From Methylobacterium mesophilicum (GTDB lineage Bacteria; Pseudomonadota; Alphaproteobacteria; Rhizobiales; Beijerinckiaceae): a stretch of DNA of 64,000 nt. The number at the start of each line of letters is the position of its first letter. Position 1 is the first letter of the stretch. Below, one piece after another: positions 9,168-17,567 of the stretch. A program made the translations under genes and the position numbers. The stretch lies in contig NZ_BPQU01000012.1 in NCBI RefSeq assembly GCF_022179445.1, positions 1-64,000 of the forward strand, written 5' to 3'. Under the pieces are notes generated by a model, which saw nothing but the letters and a program-made list of their open reading frames with translations, was not told the origin of the DNA and made no database searches.

Positions 9168-9368
9168 ATGCTCATCGTCGCTGCCAACTATGCCGATTCC
9201 CTGCGTCGGCGCTCGTGGGACGATCGTCCAGAGGCCGATATCCTCGATACGGTGACCGACGAGTTGCGCGCGCATTACAGTCCTGTCGCCGATGCGGTCC
9301 CAGCCGAGATCCTGGCCCTGGCCGAACGTCTGGACCATCCGGAATCCGAGCGCGCTTACGGCGCCTGA
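9168..9368 (+). CDS. small NepR-like protein
   Basis: 66 aa. The segment VTDELRAHYSPVADAVPAEILALAERLD follows the pattern of the NepR anti-sigma factor helices (LR..Y..V...P...L.L...L). NepR binds the ECF sigma factor EcfG and is released by phospho-PhyR in alphaproteobacterial general stress response. Here neither phyR nor ecfG is adjacent, only a single-domain receiver 80 nt upstream, and the ribosome-binding sequence is weak. Could also be an unrelated small protein. Confidence 0.5.
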   Translation: MLIVAANYADSLRRRSWDDRPEADILDTVTDELRAHYSPVADAVPAEILALAERLDHPESERAYGA

Positions 9369-9462
9369 CCGATCCTATCGGGATGAGTCGCCAAGGCGAA
9401 TGAATCTGCTATTCAGCGCGCTCTGACCTGCCGGCGCATTGCGTCTCTCAGTCGAGCCCCTC

Positions 9463-10632
9463 ATGCGTCTCAATGCTCTTCGTGGATCGCTCGCCGTCGG
9501 TGTGATCCTGACGCTTGCGGGGTTGAGTGCCGCTCGAGCTGCATCCCCACCGCCGCAGCCGTCGGAAGGAGCCGGCGGATTCGGAGACCGCAAGGCGACG
9601 ATCGTTAAGCGCCTGCTCGGGCGGGGATCCGCTACGACGTTCGCGTTCCACGCTGCCGGTACCGCGCCCGAGGCCGGCCGGCCAGTGGTCGTGTTCCTGC
9701 ACGGATGGGGTGTGGTCAATCCGCAAAGCTACGGCGGTTGGATCGACCATCTCACTCGTCAGGGCTGGCTCGTGCTGTATCCGCGCTTCCAAGAGGTGAA
9801 CCGGACCCGCCCAGCCGACGCACCCGGCCTCGCCGACGGCCTGGTCAAAGCGGCACTGGCAGACCTGGCCTCCGACGCAGACGCAAAACCCGATCTCGGC
9901 CGCGTCGTTCTCATCGGACATCTGGCCGGCGCCCCGCTCGCCATGGACATGGCCGCCGACGCCAAGCAGCACGGCCTGCCCGTCCCGAAACTGATCTTCA
10001 TGGCTGCGCCGGGCGGCATCGCCAGCGGCCCGAAATCGCGCGGTATCGCGCTGACGGAACTCTCCGGCATCGATCCTTCCACCCTGCTCATTGCCATGGT
10101 GGGCGACAAGGATACCCGGGCGGCGGACCTTGCGGCGAAGCGGCTGCTACGCGAGGCGAGTGCCGTACCGCTGGAACGGAAGCTGTTCATCCGTGCCCTC
10201 TCGGACGATCACGGCTTCCCGGCCCTGACGGCCACGCTCGCGGCTCCCGCCGGCACCGACACCGCCTACGACGGCGGCGCGATCAAGCCTGGGCCGGAGC
10301 CCAAGGACGCGGCCAAGGACGCTCCGAAGCCGCCGCCATTCCGGTGGTCCGCCGACATGGCGTTGACCGGCGAACAGCAGACGCTGGTCTCGCAGATCAA
10401 CATCGCCCGCGTCGATGCGCTGGACTACCTCGGCTTCTGGAAGACCTTCGACATCGCCGCTGCCGCGGCCTTCGCCGGGTCGGACGCGAATGCGATGAAG
10501 AACAATCCGCGGCTCGCGGACATGGAGCGCTGGAGCGACGGCTGGCCGGTGAAGCGCCTTTCGGTGGAAACACCCCGACTGGTGGCGCCGGCGGCTCAGG
10601 CAGCCACTCCGGCCGCGCCAAGTAGGAAGCGC
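9463..10632 (+). CDS. exported alpha/beta-hydrolase-like protein without catalytic Ser
   Basis: About 390 aa from the ATG at 9463, with a signal peptide ending at SAARA. The alpha/beta-hydrolase fold is visible (VVVFLHGWGVVNP oxyanion strand, LIGHLAGAPLAMD elbow, DDHGFP near the His position), but the nucleophile elbow reads G-H-L-A-G with Leu in place of Ser. A Pro/Lys/Ala-rich linker and a C-terminal region about residues 280-380 follow. Either a pseudo-enzyme or a hydrolase with another nucleophile. A TTG eight codons upstream is possible but less likely. The stop codon is within a few bases of the given end. Confidence 0.75.
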
Positions 10633-10705
10633 TGATCGACGACACCAGACTTCCTCTTGGCGTAGGGCTTGCTACTCTGTCCGTGTTCGACACGGGAGAC
10701 GAAGC

Positions 10706-10906
10706 ATGCCCGAGTTCGTCGCCAGCCTGCTCGCTGCAGGAGCTTTCTGCCTGACTCTCCTCGCGCTGAACGCACTGACCCGGCTGCTGATCCAGGCGCA
10801 TTATGCGCCGGCGGATCTGGGTGAATCCGGCTTCCTCCAGATCGGCGGCGCCCTGATTCTGGCCCGGATCGCTTACCGTCGGGCGCCACACCGTCAGCTG
10901 GACTGA
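10706..10906 (+). CDS. small membrane protein
   Basis: 66 aa, preceded by a gggagac ribosome-binding sequence. One N-terminal membrane helix (about residues 5-28) and a second weaker hydrophobic stretch (about 43-56), then a basic tail. No family recognised. Confidence 0.6.
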   Translation: MPEFVASLLAAGAFCLTLLALNALTRLLIQAHYAPADLGESGFLQIGGALILARIAYRRAPHRQLD

Positions 10907-11040
10907 GCAATCCGGTCGTTCTGCGGATTTGACATAACGGATGGGGACAGAGACCCCGCTCGCATCGAGAGCGTTCTGCCTGGTCGGTTGGGCAGCGACG
11001 CGTTCGAGGCGGGCGGTTGCCTACACATAGGCGCCAGGAA

Positions 11041-11307
11041 CTACGACTCCAAAGCCTCCGCCATCTCTTGACCGTCCGCGACGCCGAGCGCGGCTTTCTC
11101 GGCCAGCAGGGCGGCCAGGGCGATGCGGATCAGATCGCCTTGCTCGCGATGCGGGTGATCGAGGGCAGCCGTCATCGCGCGACGGTAGCGGTCCTGGATC
11201 GCGGCGAGTTGGGTGGCCATGCCGACCTTGGCAGGCGGTCTCTCGACCGCGTTAGCCCGCCTCGGCTTTGCCGGCGTTTTCTTCTTCGTGGGTGTCCTGT
11301 CCGGCAT
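11041..11307 (-). CDS. hypothetical small protein
   Basis: 88 aa from the ATG at 11307. A Lys/Pro/Arg-rich N-terminus (about residues 5-25) is followed by a predicted helix-rich region MATQLAAIQDRYRRAMTAAL and AALLAEKAALGVA. Residue composition looks protein-like, but there is no good ribosome-binding sequence and the frame continues upstream to 11478. Confidence 0.4.
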   Translation of the reverse strand: MPDRTPTKKKTPAKPRRANAVERPPAKVGMATQLAAIQDRYRRAMTAALDHPHREQGDLIRIALAALLAEKAALGVADGQEMAEALES

Positions 11308-11761
11308 GACAGGGCAAGCAACTTTGCTGTTTCGGAGTTCCTCGTCGCATTTCACACGCAGCCTGCTCGGTTCTCCGGCGGTGGCTTTCTTGCAGCCCTC
11401 GGCAGACTTCTTCGCCGACGGAGCCGTGACGGCGCGGACCGCAGTGCAGGCGTTCCGGATCGGTCTCGCCGGCCACATCGGGATTTTGGCGTGTTCCGAT
11501 CCTTAGGCTGCGCCGCGCCTGCCGCCCTCCTGAGCTGTGTCGCGGTTGTCCGGTACGGCGTTCTATTCGAGGTTGCTCCAGCAGGCCGCTCAGGCCTCGC
11601 ACGCCACAGCCTCGCTTTGGGGTCCCAGTCAAATGCCGTCGCCAATCGCAACGGCAAGTGCCACGCTCCCGTGATGGCGACCTGTTAGAAGCGGCCGCCG
11701 CCATTGAATGGGGCGACGAAGGCGAGGGCGCGACCCGTAATCCGACAACCGTGCAGTTGCA
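11308..11761. other. stretch without a convincing gene
   Basis: Open frames cross this stretch on both strands with no ribosome-binding sites and no recognisable domains. It may hold decayed coding sequence. It separates the C1 operon's 3' end from the small gene at 11041-11307. Confidence 0.4.
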
Positions 11762-12775
11762 CTACCGCAGGAAGTCGCCGAACGCGCGGGGACCGTTCCC
11801 AGTCGGGATGGTCTTCAGCACCTTCAGCGTCCGGCCGTCGAGGACACTCAGCGTGTTGTCACCCCAGTTGGCGACGTAGAGGCGACCGCCGGCGTCGGCC
11901 GCGATGCCCTCGGGATGATCACCCACGTCGATATCGGCGAGCGGCTTTAGGGTCGTAAGATCGAAGGCTGTGACGCTGCCGGCATACTGGTCGGTCACGA
12001 AGCCGCGCCCTTGCGTGAGGGCGATCACGTAGGGTCGCCGGCCGGTTGGGATCCGGCCGATCTCCCGACCGGCCGCGAGGTCGATCACGGAGACGTCGTC
12101 GCTGGTTACGTTCGCCGTATAGGCGCGGCCCGTGGGGGCGTCGAGAGTAATCCCGAACGGGTGTTGCCCGACCGGGATGACCTTGGTTTCCTTGCGGGCG
12201 TCGGCATCGACCACAGAGACCGTGTCGGCCTCCCGGTTGGCGACGTAGAGGGTCGCCCCGTCGGGCGAAACGGCGATACCGGATGGAGAGGCGCCGACCG
12301 CGATTTCGCCGTCGGGGATCAGGCGGCCGTCACGTTCGGTCAGAACGAACAGGCGGTTTCCGTACCAATCCGCCACGTAGACTTTGCCACCCCTCGGATC
12401 AGCGGCGACGCCCAGCGGCCCACCCGGCAGCGGCACTTCCGCGGCAACGACGCCGGCATCGAGATCGAGCACCGCGAGACCGTGACCTTCGGGCCGCGTG
12501 ACATACGCCCGCTTGCGATCGGGCGACAGGGCGATCCCAGCCGGCGCCCCGTCGAGTTTGATGCTACGCACCACCTTACCGGCGGCGAGGTCGACAATTT
12601 CGACCGCGCCGCCAAGCTGGGTTGTCACGATCGCCTCCCGCGCCTGTTCGGCGCGGGCGTACGTCGCGGTCAGGGCGAGGCCGGCGACGAACGCCGCCTG
12701 GCCGCATTTGAGGTGACGACGCAGGTTCGTATCGCAAAACCGCAGGACGCTTTTGCGAAACCCGCGCAGGCTCAC
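11762..12775 (-). CDS. exported YVTN-family beta-propeller protein
   Basis: 337 aa from a GTG that overlaps the stop of the MxaD-like gene (GTGA), so the two are coupled. A signal peptide ends near ATYARA, then about seven propeller repeats with the YVTN-type signature: RAYVTRPEGHGLAVLDLD, KVYVADWYGNRLFV, TLYVANREADTVSVVD, RAYTANVTSDDVSVID, RLYVANWGDNTLSVLD. Periplasmic YVTN propellers often accompany PQQ-dependent dehydrogenase systems. The function is unknown; placement beside a MxaD-like protein suggests periplasmic methanol oxidation. Confidence 0.88.
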   Translation of the reverse strand: MSLRGFRKSVLRFCDTNLRRHLKCGQAAFVAGLALTATYARAEQAREAIVTTQLGGAVEIVDLAAGKVVRSIKLDGAPAGIALSPDRKRAYVTRPEGHGLAVLDLDAGVVAAEVPLPGGPLGVAADPRGGKVYVADWYGNRLFVLTERDGRLIPDGEIAVGASPSGIAVSPDGATLYVANREADTVSVVDADARKETKVIPVGQHPFGITLDAPTGRAYTANVTSDDVSVIDLAAGREIGRIPTGRRPYVIALTQGRGFVTDQYAGSVTAFDLTTLKPLADIDVGDHPEGIAADAGGRLYVANWGDNTLSVLDGRTLKVLKTIPTGNGPRAFGDFLR

Positions 12776-13305
12776 GAGCCCTTCTCGACCTTGGCCTTCA
12801 GGTTGGCGAGGCTTGCCTTGATCCAGGCGCCCACACCCTTCTCAGAGGCTTCGTCGTTGAGCTCGGGCGGCGGATCGTTGTTCATGTAGCCGCGATAGAA
12901 GGCAGCCTTCCACTCGACCTTGGACTTGGCGTCGCCCGCGGGCTCCACCGTGATCGTGGCAGAATAGTCGTTGGCCGGCAGGTCCTTCACATCGACCTTC
13001 TCGATATAGTACGAGAACAGCTTCTCGTCCGGCTTGTACTTGTTGCTGGTCTCTTGGATTTGGTTGCCGTTCTTCAGCGTGAGGGTGCGCTTGAACTTGT
13101 TCGGCACGTCGCCGCTGACCTCGGTCTTGGTGACGTTCTCCATCCAGTCGGCGTTCTTGACGTCGCCGATCACGGCCCAGACCTTGTCGGCCGGGGCGTT
13201 GATCTCGATCGACTCGGAAATCTTGCGCCGGGTCGGGCCATGGGCCTGCGCGGTCGCCGCCACCAGGGCGGCCGTGGCCGCCAGGGCCAGGGTCATTTTC
13301 TTCAT
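12772..13305 (-). CDS. MxaD-like SRPBCC family periplasmic protein
   Basis: 177 aa, ATG at 13305 behind GGAGGAG. Signal peptide of 21 residues (ends ATAQA). The SRPBCC/polyketide-cyclase-like lipid-binding fold opens with ESIEINAPADKVWAVIGDV, a standard start for the fold, and continues with VEWKAAFYRGYMNNDPPPE. The family includes MxaD, which influences electron transfer from methanol dehydrogenase to cytochrome cL. Here it is outside any mxa operon and sits downstream of methylofuran genes, so it may serve a lanthanide-dependent (Xox) system (inference). Confidence 0.82.
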   Translation of the reverse strand: MKKMTLALAATAALVAATAQAHGPTRRKISESIEINAPADKVWAVIGDVKNADWMENVTKTEVSGDVPNKFKRTLTLKNGNQIQETSNKYKPDEKLFSYYIEKVDVKDLPANDYSATITVEPAGDAKSKVEWKAAFYRGYMNNDPPPELNDEASEKGVGAWIKASLANLKAKVEKGS

Positions 13306-13420
13306 CGTGTATTGCTCCTCCCGCCTCCGGGGCGCGGTCCGGCATCGAGATACCGGTTCTGCGTCCGAGAGCGTGTCACAAGTGAGTGTCAGAGCCGCAT
13401 TCGATCTCTCGGATACGGAT

Positions 13421-14011
13421 CTAGCTTGCGTCCCGACCGAGAATGCGCGCTTCGGCCCCGAAAGCCTCCGCGACCTTGTCCTCGATCCAGCCCCAGGCCT
13501 CGCGCTCGCGCGGGCCCGCGGTCTTGCTGATGGCGATGGCGAGGTAGGCCATCTCCGTCAACACCTTGTCCGGCTCAAGCATGTGGAGCCGGGTCGAGAG
13601 GATCGCCGCCTCGAGCACCGCGGCTTGGGCGCGGTTGTAGCCGATGAACGGCGCGTGGGCGGCCGAATGCACGAGGCGGCCGCGGAAGCGCGGCCGGGTC
13701 TCGTGGTCCTCGACCGATGCGACCTGGAACTCGGCGTGGCCGAAACTGTCGGCCAGCCGCCGGCCGGCAATGGCCGCGCACGCCACGGTCGGCCATTCGC
13801 GCCGGCCCGTCACAGCGCCCGCGATCACCCGGATGTCCCGCGGGCTCGACGCCGCGAAGCACGGATTGGCCTCGAGATTGACGATGGTCGGTGAGGGTCG
13901 GAACGGCGCCAGCACGTAGCCGTCTTCGTCGCCGATCAGCCCGAACGGCACGAGGTGCAAGTCACCGGACGGCGCAAGCGTGGTGACGATGGTCTCCAGG
14001 ATCAGCGGCAT
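13421..14011 (-). CDS. DUF447 family protein (C1-cofactor associated)
   Basis: 196 aa. Matches the archaeal-type DUF447 family of flavin-reductase-like split-barrel proteins: opening LETIVTTLAPSGDLHLVPFGL, the SPTIVNLEANPCF segment and the end region HAPFIGYNRAQAAVLEAAILSTRLHML. In bacteria this family is confined largely to organisms with tetrahydromethanopterin-linked C1 transfer, where it lies in cofactor clusters. The exact reaction is unknown. It starts 3 nt after the stop of the DUF6513 gene, in the same operon. Confidence 0.85.
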   Translation of the reverse strand: MPLILETIVTTLAPSGDLHLVPFGLIGDEDGYVLAPFRPSPTIVNLEANPCFAASSPRDIRVIAGAVTGRREWPTVACAAIAGRRLADSFGHAEFQVASVEDHETRPRFRGRLVHSAAHAPFIGYNRAQAAVLEAAILSTRLHMLEPDKVLTEMAYLAIAISKTAGPREREAWGWIEDKVAEAFGAEARILGRDAS

Positions 14012-14014
14012 CGC

Positions 14015-15574
14015 TCAGGCCCTGTCCGCCGGCACCAGCCGGCCGCAGACCAGCTTGGTCGCGGGCTGAGGCGTCTCTGGCGGCGCCTCGTCGCGGGCCT
14101 CGGCTTCCGAGATCGTTTCAGGGGCGTCGGCATCCGCCTCGGGCTTCACCAGCCGCGCATCGCGGGTGCCGGGCGGGGGCGCGTCGGGGCCGGAATGGCG
14201 AGTGTGTCCGGCCTTCTTGAACGCGGTCGAGTCCTCAACGTCGGCGTCGGCCGCGCAGCCCCAGTCGAGGGCCTCGTCCTGAACGTAGCGCTTTCCAAGC
14301 CGCCAAGCGGTCTCGGCCTTGGCGAGTTCGGCTCCGAGATAGAAGGCGTGGGCGCCGTCGCTCTTCACGTCGAGATCGGGGAAGAAGGCCATCGCGTCGG
14401 TGCCGACTCTGTGGACGTCGCGGTTGTAGACGTGGATCCCGTCCTCGGCGACCGCGATCCGGTAATTCGGATCCCGGACCTCGGCTGCAGCCTGGGCGAC
14501 TTCAGCGGCGGTCTGCACGAACGGGCGCTTATCGTGAAGGGCCAGCAGCGCGCGCCCGTAGCCTTTGGGCAGGGCGGAGTCGGCCTTGGCGGCGTACATC
14601 ACCCGCCTGGCGGCGTCGTGCTCCTCGACGGTGCGGCGGGTGTGATTCGAGACTTGAACGATCAGCACGTTGCCGATCGATAGTTCCGAACACATCCCGA
14701 CCAGCAGGGCGGTGACGCCGAGCGAATCCGCCTCGGTCAGCTCCGTCAGGTTGCCGGTGCCCATCATCATCTGGATGTCGGGCCAGCGGGTGCGTGTGTC
14801 GCGGTAGCGCCCGATCGAATCCACGAAGCCGTGGTGGATTGGCTCTAGGATCGGGTCGGCCAGGAACGGGCGCCCGGCCTTCAACATCCGCTCGATCGCG
14901 CAGTCGAGGGAGGGCAGGTCGTCCGGCCTCAGGGGCACTAGGATCGGTACCGCGTCGGTCTCGAAGGCGAGATCCAGCGTGTCGATGTTCAGGCTGAGCA
15001 GGTAATCCGCCCCGGCCCCGGCGCCCCGGGCGAGTTCGTCCAGTGAGAAGGAATCGACGCTCACCTTCAGACCCGCGCCCTTGAGGGCGGCCACGGACTC
15101 CTCCAGATGCGGGAAGGTTGTGTCGGGCAGCCCGCCCAGGTCGATCACGTCGGCGCCGCGGCGGGCAAGGTCGAGCCCTTTCGCCAGGATCTCGTCGGGG
15201 GTCATCTTCGAGGCATCGACGATTTCGGAGAAGATCCGCAGGTTATGCTTCGAGAGGTCCACCTTGCGCCCGGCGAGCCCCAGCCAGGCCGGCAAATCGA
15301 CGACCTCGTCCGGGCCACGCTCGACCGGAACATGGAAATGCTCGGACAGCCGGCCGGTATCGGCCCGGCAGCGGCCCGGAAGGACGATTCGGGTCGCGCC
15401 CTCGGGGATCTCGATCCGGCGGCGGATGATTTCTTCCGTCATCAGCGCGGCGACCTTTACGCCGGCATCCGCGATGCTCCAGCGGACCGTCGCCGGAAGG
15501 CCGGCCGCGACTTTTTCGAGCCGCGCCCGGGCGAGGCGACCGGTGACGAACACGATGTGCTCGGGGGCGCTCAA
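14015..15574 (-). CDS. DUF6513 / dihydropteroate-synthase-like protein
   Basis: 519 aa. The N-terminal domain (about residues 1-115) starts HIVFVTGRLARARLEKV. A TIM-barrel dihydropteroate-synthase-like domain follows (ADVIDLGGLPD, VSVDSF, FLADPILEPIHHGF, MMMGTGNLTELTEAD), as in archaeal methanopterin-biosynthesis relatives. A middle-to-late region holds RIAVAEDGIHVYNRD, and the last 60 residues are a Pro/Glu/Asp-rich tail. It probably joins a pterin and an aryl group in tetrahydromethanopterin synthesis (family knowledge; not proven). The ATG overlaps the kinase stop by 4 nt. Confidence 0.85.
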   Translation of the reverse strand: MSAPEHIVFVTGRLARARLEKVAAGLPATVRWSIADAGVKVAALMTEEIIRRRIEIPEGATRIVLPGRCRADTGRLSEHFHVPVERGPDEVVDLPAWLGLAGRKVDLSKHNLRIFSEIVDASKMTPDEILAKGLDLARRGADVIDLGGLPDTTFPHLEESVAALKGAGLKVSVDSFSLDELARGAGAGADYLLSLNIDTLDLAFETDAVPILVPLRPDDLPSLDCAIERMLKAGRPFLADPILEPIHHGFVDSIGRYRDTRTRWPDIQMMMGTGNLTELTEADSLGVTALLVGMCSELSIGNVLIVQVSNHTRRTVEEHDAARRVMYAAKADSALPKGYGRALLALHDKRPFVQTAAEVAQAAAEVRDPNYRIAVAEDGIHVYNRDVHRVGTDAMAFFPDLDVKSDGAHAFYLGAELAKAETAWRLGKRYVQDEALDWGCAADADVEDSTAFKKAGHTRHSGPDAPPPGTRDARLVKPEADADAPETISEAEARDEAPPETPQPATKLVCGRLVPADRA

Positions 15575-16143
15575 GCAGCCACCCGCTGGCGGAGCGTGAC
15601 GTTCCGGGTCGGCCCCCAGATCGCTATCGAACCGCCGTAGCGCTTAGCGAAGGCGGAGAAGGCGGCATCCACGAACCCGCGTTGGGCAAGTCCATCTGCA
15701 TCCTCCTGTGACGGGGCGTCAGCCGACTTCACCAGCACGCAGCGTCCAGCACGCATCCGTCGCGCGAGCCAGAGCGCGAGACTGTCGGATGTCACGCCCC
15801 AATTCTCAGGGATTTCCGGGTCGCCCACCCTCAAGGTCGTCGGGTCCCAGACCCGGGAAGCATTGGCGATCTCTGTCCACGGCTCCAAACTGCGCGCAAG
15901 GCGGGGCTCGATCGAGCAAAAGTCCGTCGCCATGCGGCCCATCGCGTCCAACGCCCGGCAGTGGGCCTCCGCATCGTCGAAGCCGTCCCGAATCTGGGCG
16001 GCACGCACGGCGTCCGCATAGGCGCCGCCGCCGGGCACCACGACGCAGCGTCCGTGCAGGCCTGCCGCTACATCCGCCAGAAGGGCTCGGCGACGCTTCG
16101 GATCCGCCGCGAGGCTGCCTCCGATCTTGAGGACCGTCGTCAC
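15571..16143 (-). CDS. amino-acid-kinase family protein, MfnE-like
   Basis: 190 aa from a GTG that overlaps the mfnB stop (GTGA). Amino-acid kinase fold: VLKIGGSLA at the start, VVVPGGGAYADAVR for the second glycine-rich loop, WGVTSDSLALWLARRM and VLVKSAD for nucleotide binding. In archaea and methylotrophs a small kinase of this kind (COG2054, MfnE type) phosphorylates the aminomethylfuran phosphate made from the MfnB product. Sitting directly after mfnB supports that role in methylofuran synthesis. The frame stays open further upstream, antisense to nothing known and overlapping mfnB, so the GTG was taken. Confidence 0.83.
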   Translation of the reverse strand: MTTVLKIGGSLAADPKRRRALLADVAAGLHGRCVVVPGGGAYADAVRAAQIRDGFDDAEAHCRALDAMGRMATDFCSIEPRLARSLEPWTEIANASRVWDPTTLRVGDPEIPENWGVTSDSLALWLARRMRAGRCVLVKSADAPSQEDADGLAQRGFVDAAFSAFAKRYGGSIAIWGPTRNVTLRQRVAA

Positions 16144-16865
16144 GCGGCGTCCCGTTGGTTCGGGCGCAAGGCGCGTACGGCCTCGGCGACCCGTAGCGGA
16201 TCGATACCGTTGCGCCGATCCAGGTCGCGGCACAGGCCGCCGCGGAATCCGAAATAGTCGGGGCGGTGTACGCTGAGGGCAGGGATATCGGTGACCCGGA
16301 GAGAACCTGCCAATCCGCTCATCAACCCGTGGCTCCGGCACGCTGCCGTGAACGCCGCGAGCGCCAGGGGCTCGGCAAGGTCGGTCAGGCGGACGCCGGC
16401 CTTTCCGGACGTGTCGATCATCGCTCCCGCAAATCCGGCCTGCGCCAAAGCCGGGACCAGGTCCGCCGCCGGGCCGTCTTCGGCGAACAGGACTGCGATG
16501 AGGCGGCCGGGGGCACCCTCGGCGAGGGCGGCGAGCGCCCGGGGATCGCGGCTTTGCGCAGGGGCGAGGCCGGTCTTCACCCAGTCGATCCCGGTCGCCG
16601 CCATCGCGGTGACGGATTCGGGCGTCGGGTCTGCCACCGCGCTGGTCACGGCCGCGCCGGCGACGCGCGCCACGATCGCGTCCACCAGTGCGGGTTCCAG
16701 GGCGCCCAGCGCTCCGCGCTCCGGATCCTTGGCGTCGATCAGGTCGGCCCCGGCGAGCTGGGCGGCCTCGGCCTCGGCCGGATCGCGCACGCTGACGAGG
16801 AGGCGGGGCAGGGGGCCTGGCGGTACGGGGTACGCGGACACGGATCTCTCGAAGATGGGCGGCAC
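16140..16865 (-). CDS. mfnB: (5-formylfuran-3-yl)methyl phosphate synthase
   Basis: 241 aa TIM-barrel enzyme (DUF556/MfnB family) that makes 4-(hydroxymethyl)-2-furaldehyde phosphate from two triose phosphates, the first furan step of methanofuran/methylofuran synthesis. The conserved Lys motifs are visible as DAKDPERGALGA near residue 44 and DWVKTGLA near 94, and ALSVHRPDYFGFRGG lies near the C terminus. It starts 4 nt after the preceding DUF2380 gene ends and overlaps the kinase gene by 4 nt. Cytosolic. Confidence 0.9.
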   Translation of the reverse strand: MPPIFERSVSAYPVPPGPLPRLLVSVRDPAEAEAAQLAGADLIDAKDPERGALGALEPALVDAIVARVAGAAVTSAVADPTPESVTAMAATGIDWVKTGLAPAQSRDPRALAALAEGAPGRLIAVLFAEDGPAADLVPALAQAGFAGAMIDTSGKAGVRLTDLAEPLALAAFTAACRSHGLMSGLAGSLRVTDIPALSVHRPDYFGFRGGLCRDLDRRNGIDPLRVAEAVRALRPNQRDAA

Positions 16866-16869
16866 GCAA

Positions 16870-17382
16870 TCACGACTTGCCGGGCAACGGCTCGGCGAGC
16901 AGGCGGTTCTTCACGACCCAGCGCATGGCGTGCGCCCAGGTGTCGTCGGTATCGGCCCGGATCGTCACCTGCCCGCCGCGCACCATCTTGCCGGTCTCGG
17001 CTTCGGCGATGGTGACGTTCAGGTTGAAGATCTGGCCGGATCCCTTCTCCACATAACCGGTCACGACGAGATCCGCACCCAGGCTCTTGGCGATGTCGGC
17101 CGCGCACCCGTTGCACTTGTAGAGCGGGCCCTCTTTGGCGACCACGTCGGATTTCGGGGCTGTGTCGACGATGTCCAGGCCGGCCTGGTTGCGGAGGGCG
17201 TTGCGCAGCTCGTCCGTCACCAGCGTCAACTTCTTGGTGTCGACGGGCCGGACCCGCGTGCCGTAGGTGGCCCCGGGATCGAACAGCTCCACCGGGAACA
17301 CCGCGGCCTTCTCGGCGGCGTGGGCACCGGACACCCCGGCCAGCAGACAGGCGGTCACCGCGCACGATAACAGGTGGCGCAT
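16870..17382 (-). CDS. DUF2380 family exported protein
   Basis: 170 aa from the ATG at 17382. Signal peptide of 22 residues ends SGAHA. The mature protein has a CNGC pair within LYKCNGCAADIAKSLGAD, then VVTGYVEKGSGQIFNLNVTI, typical of DUF2380 proteins that resemble periplasmic CsgG/TolB-like alpha/beta domains. First gene of the leftward C1 operon and divergent from the lut-type cluster. Role unknown; the Cys pair might bind metal or form a disulfide (inference). Confidence 0.82.
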   Translation of the reverse strand: MRHLLSCAVTACLLAGVSGAHAAEKAAVFPVELFDPGATYGTRVRPVDTKKLTLVTDELRNALRNQAGLDIVDTAPKSDVVAKEGPLYKCNGCAADIAKSLGADLVVTGYVEKGSGQIFNLNVTIAEAETGKMVRGGQVTIRADTDDTWAHAMRWVVKNRLLAEPLPGKS

Positions 17383-17430
17383 CCTCGGGGCTCCCTCTCG
17401 ATGACCGGCGCCGACGCTGCCGCCGGCGTT

Positions 17431-17453
17431 TTCGCCCCTATAGCTCGGGCGAA
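17431..17453. promoter_or_regulatory. inverted repeat in the divergent C1/lut promoter region
   Basis: Arms ttcgccc and gggcgaa separated by 9 nt, centred in the 185-nt space between two divergent operons. Its position suits an operator or a shared promoter element; no known regulator consensus was matched. Confidence 0.4.
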
Positions 17454-17567
17454 GGGACAAATTGGCAATGTACATCGCCGCGCCGGTAGCCCACGACGCG
17501 AACGTGAACGTCCGACCGGGGCGCCGCGGTTGAGCGGCCGGATCCGAAGCTGCTAGAGGCCGCGTAT

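Noticed and set aside
11017-11688. 223-codon plus-strand frame
   Set aside because: No ribosome-binding site or domain; mixed hydrophobic and basic stretches as expected for a shadow frame. The opposite strand has a slightly better candidate.
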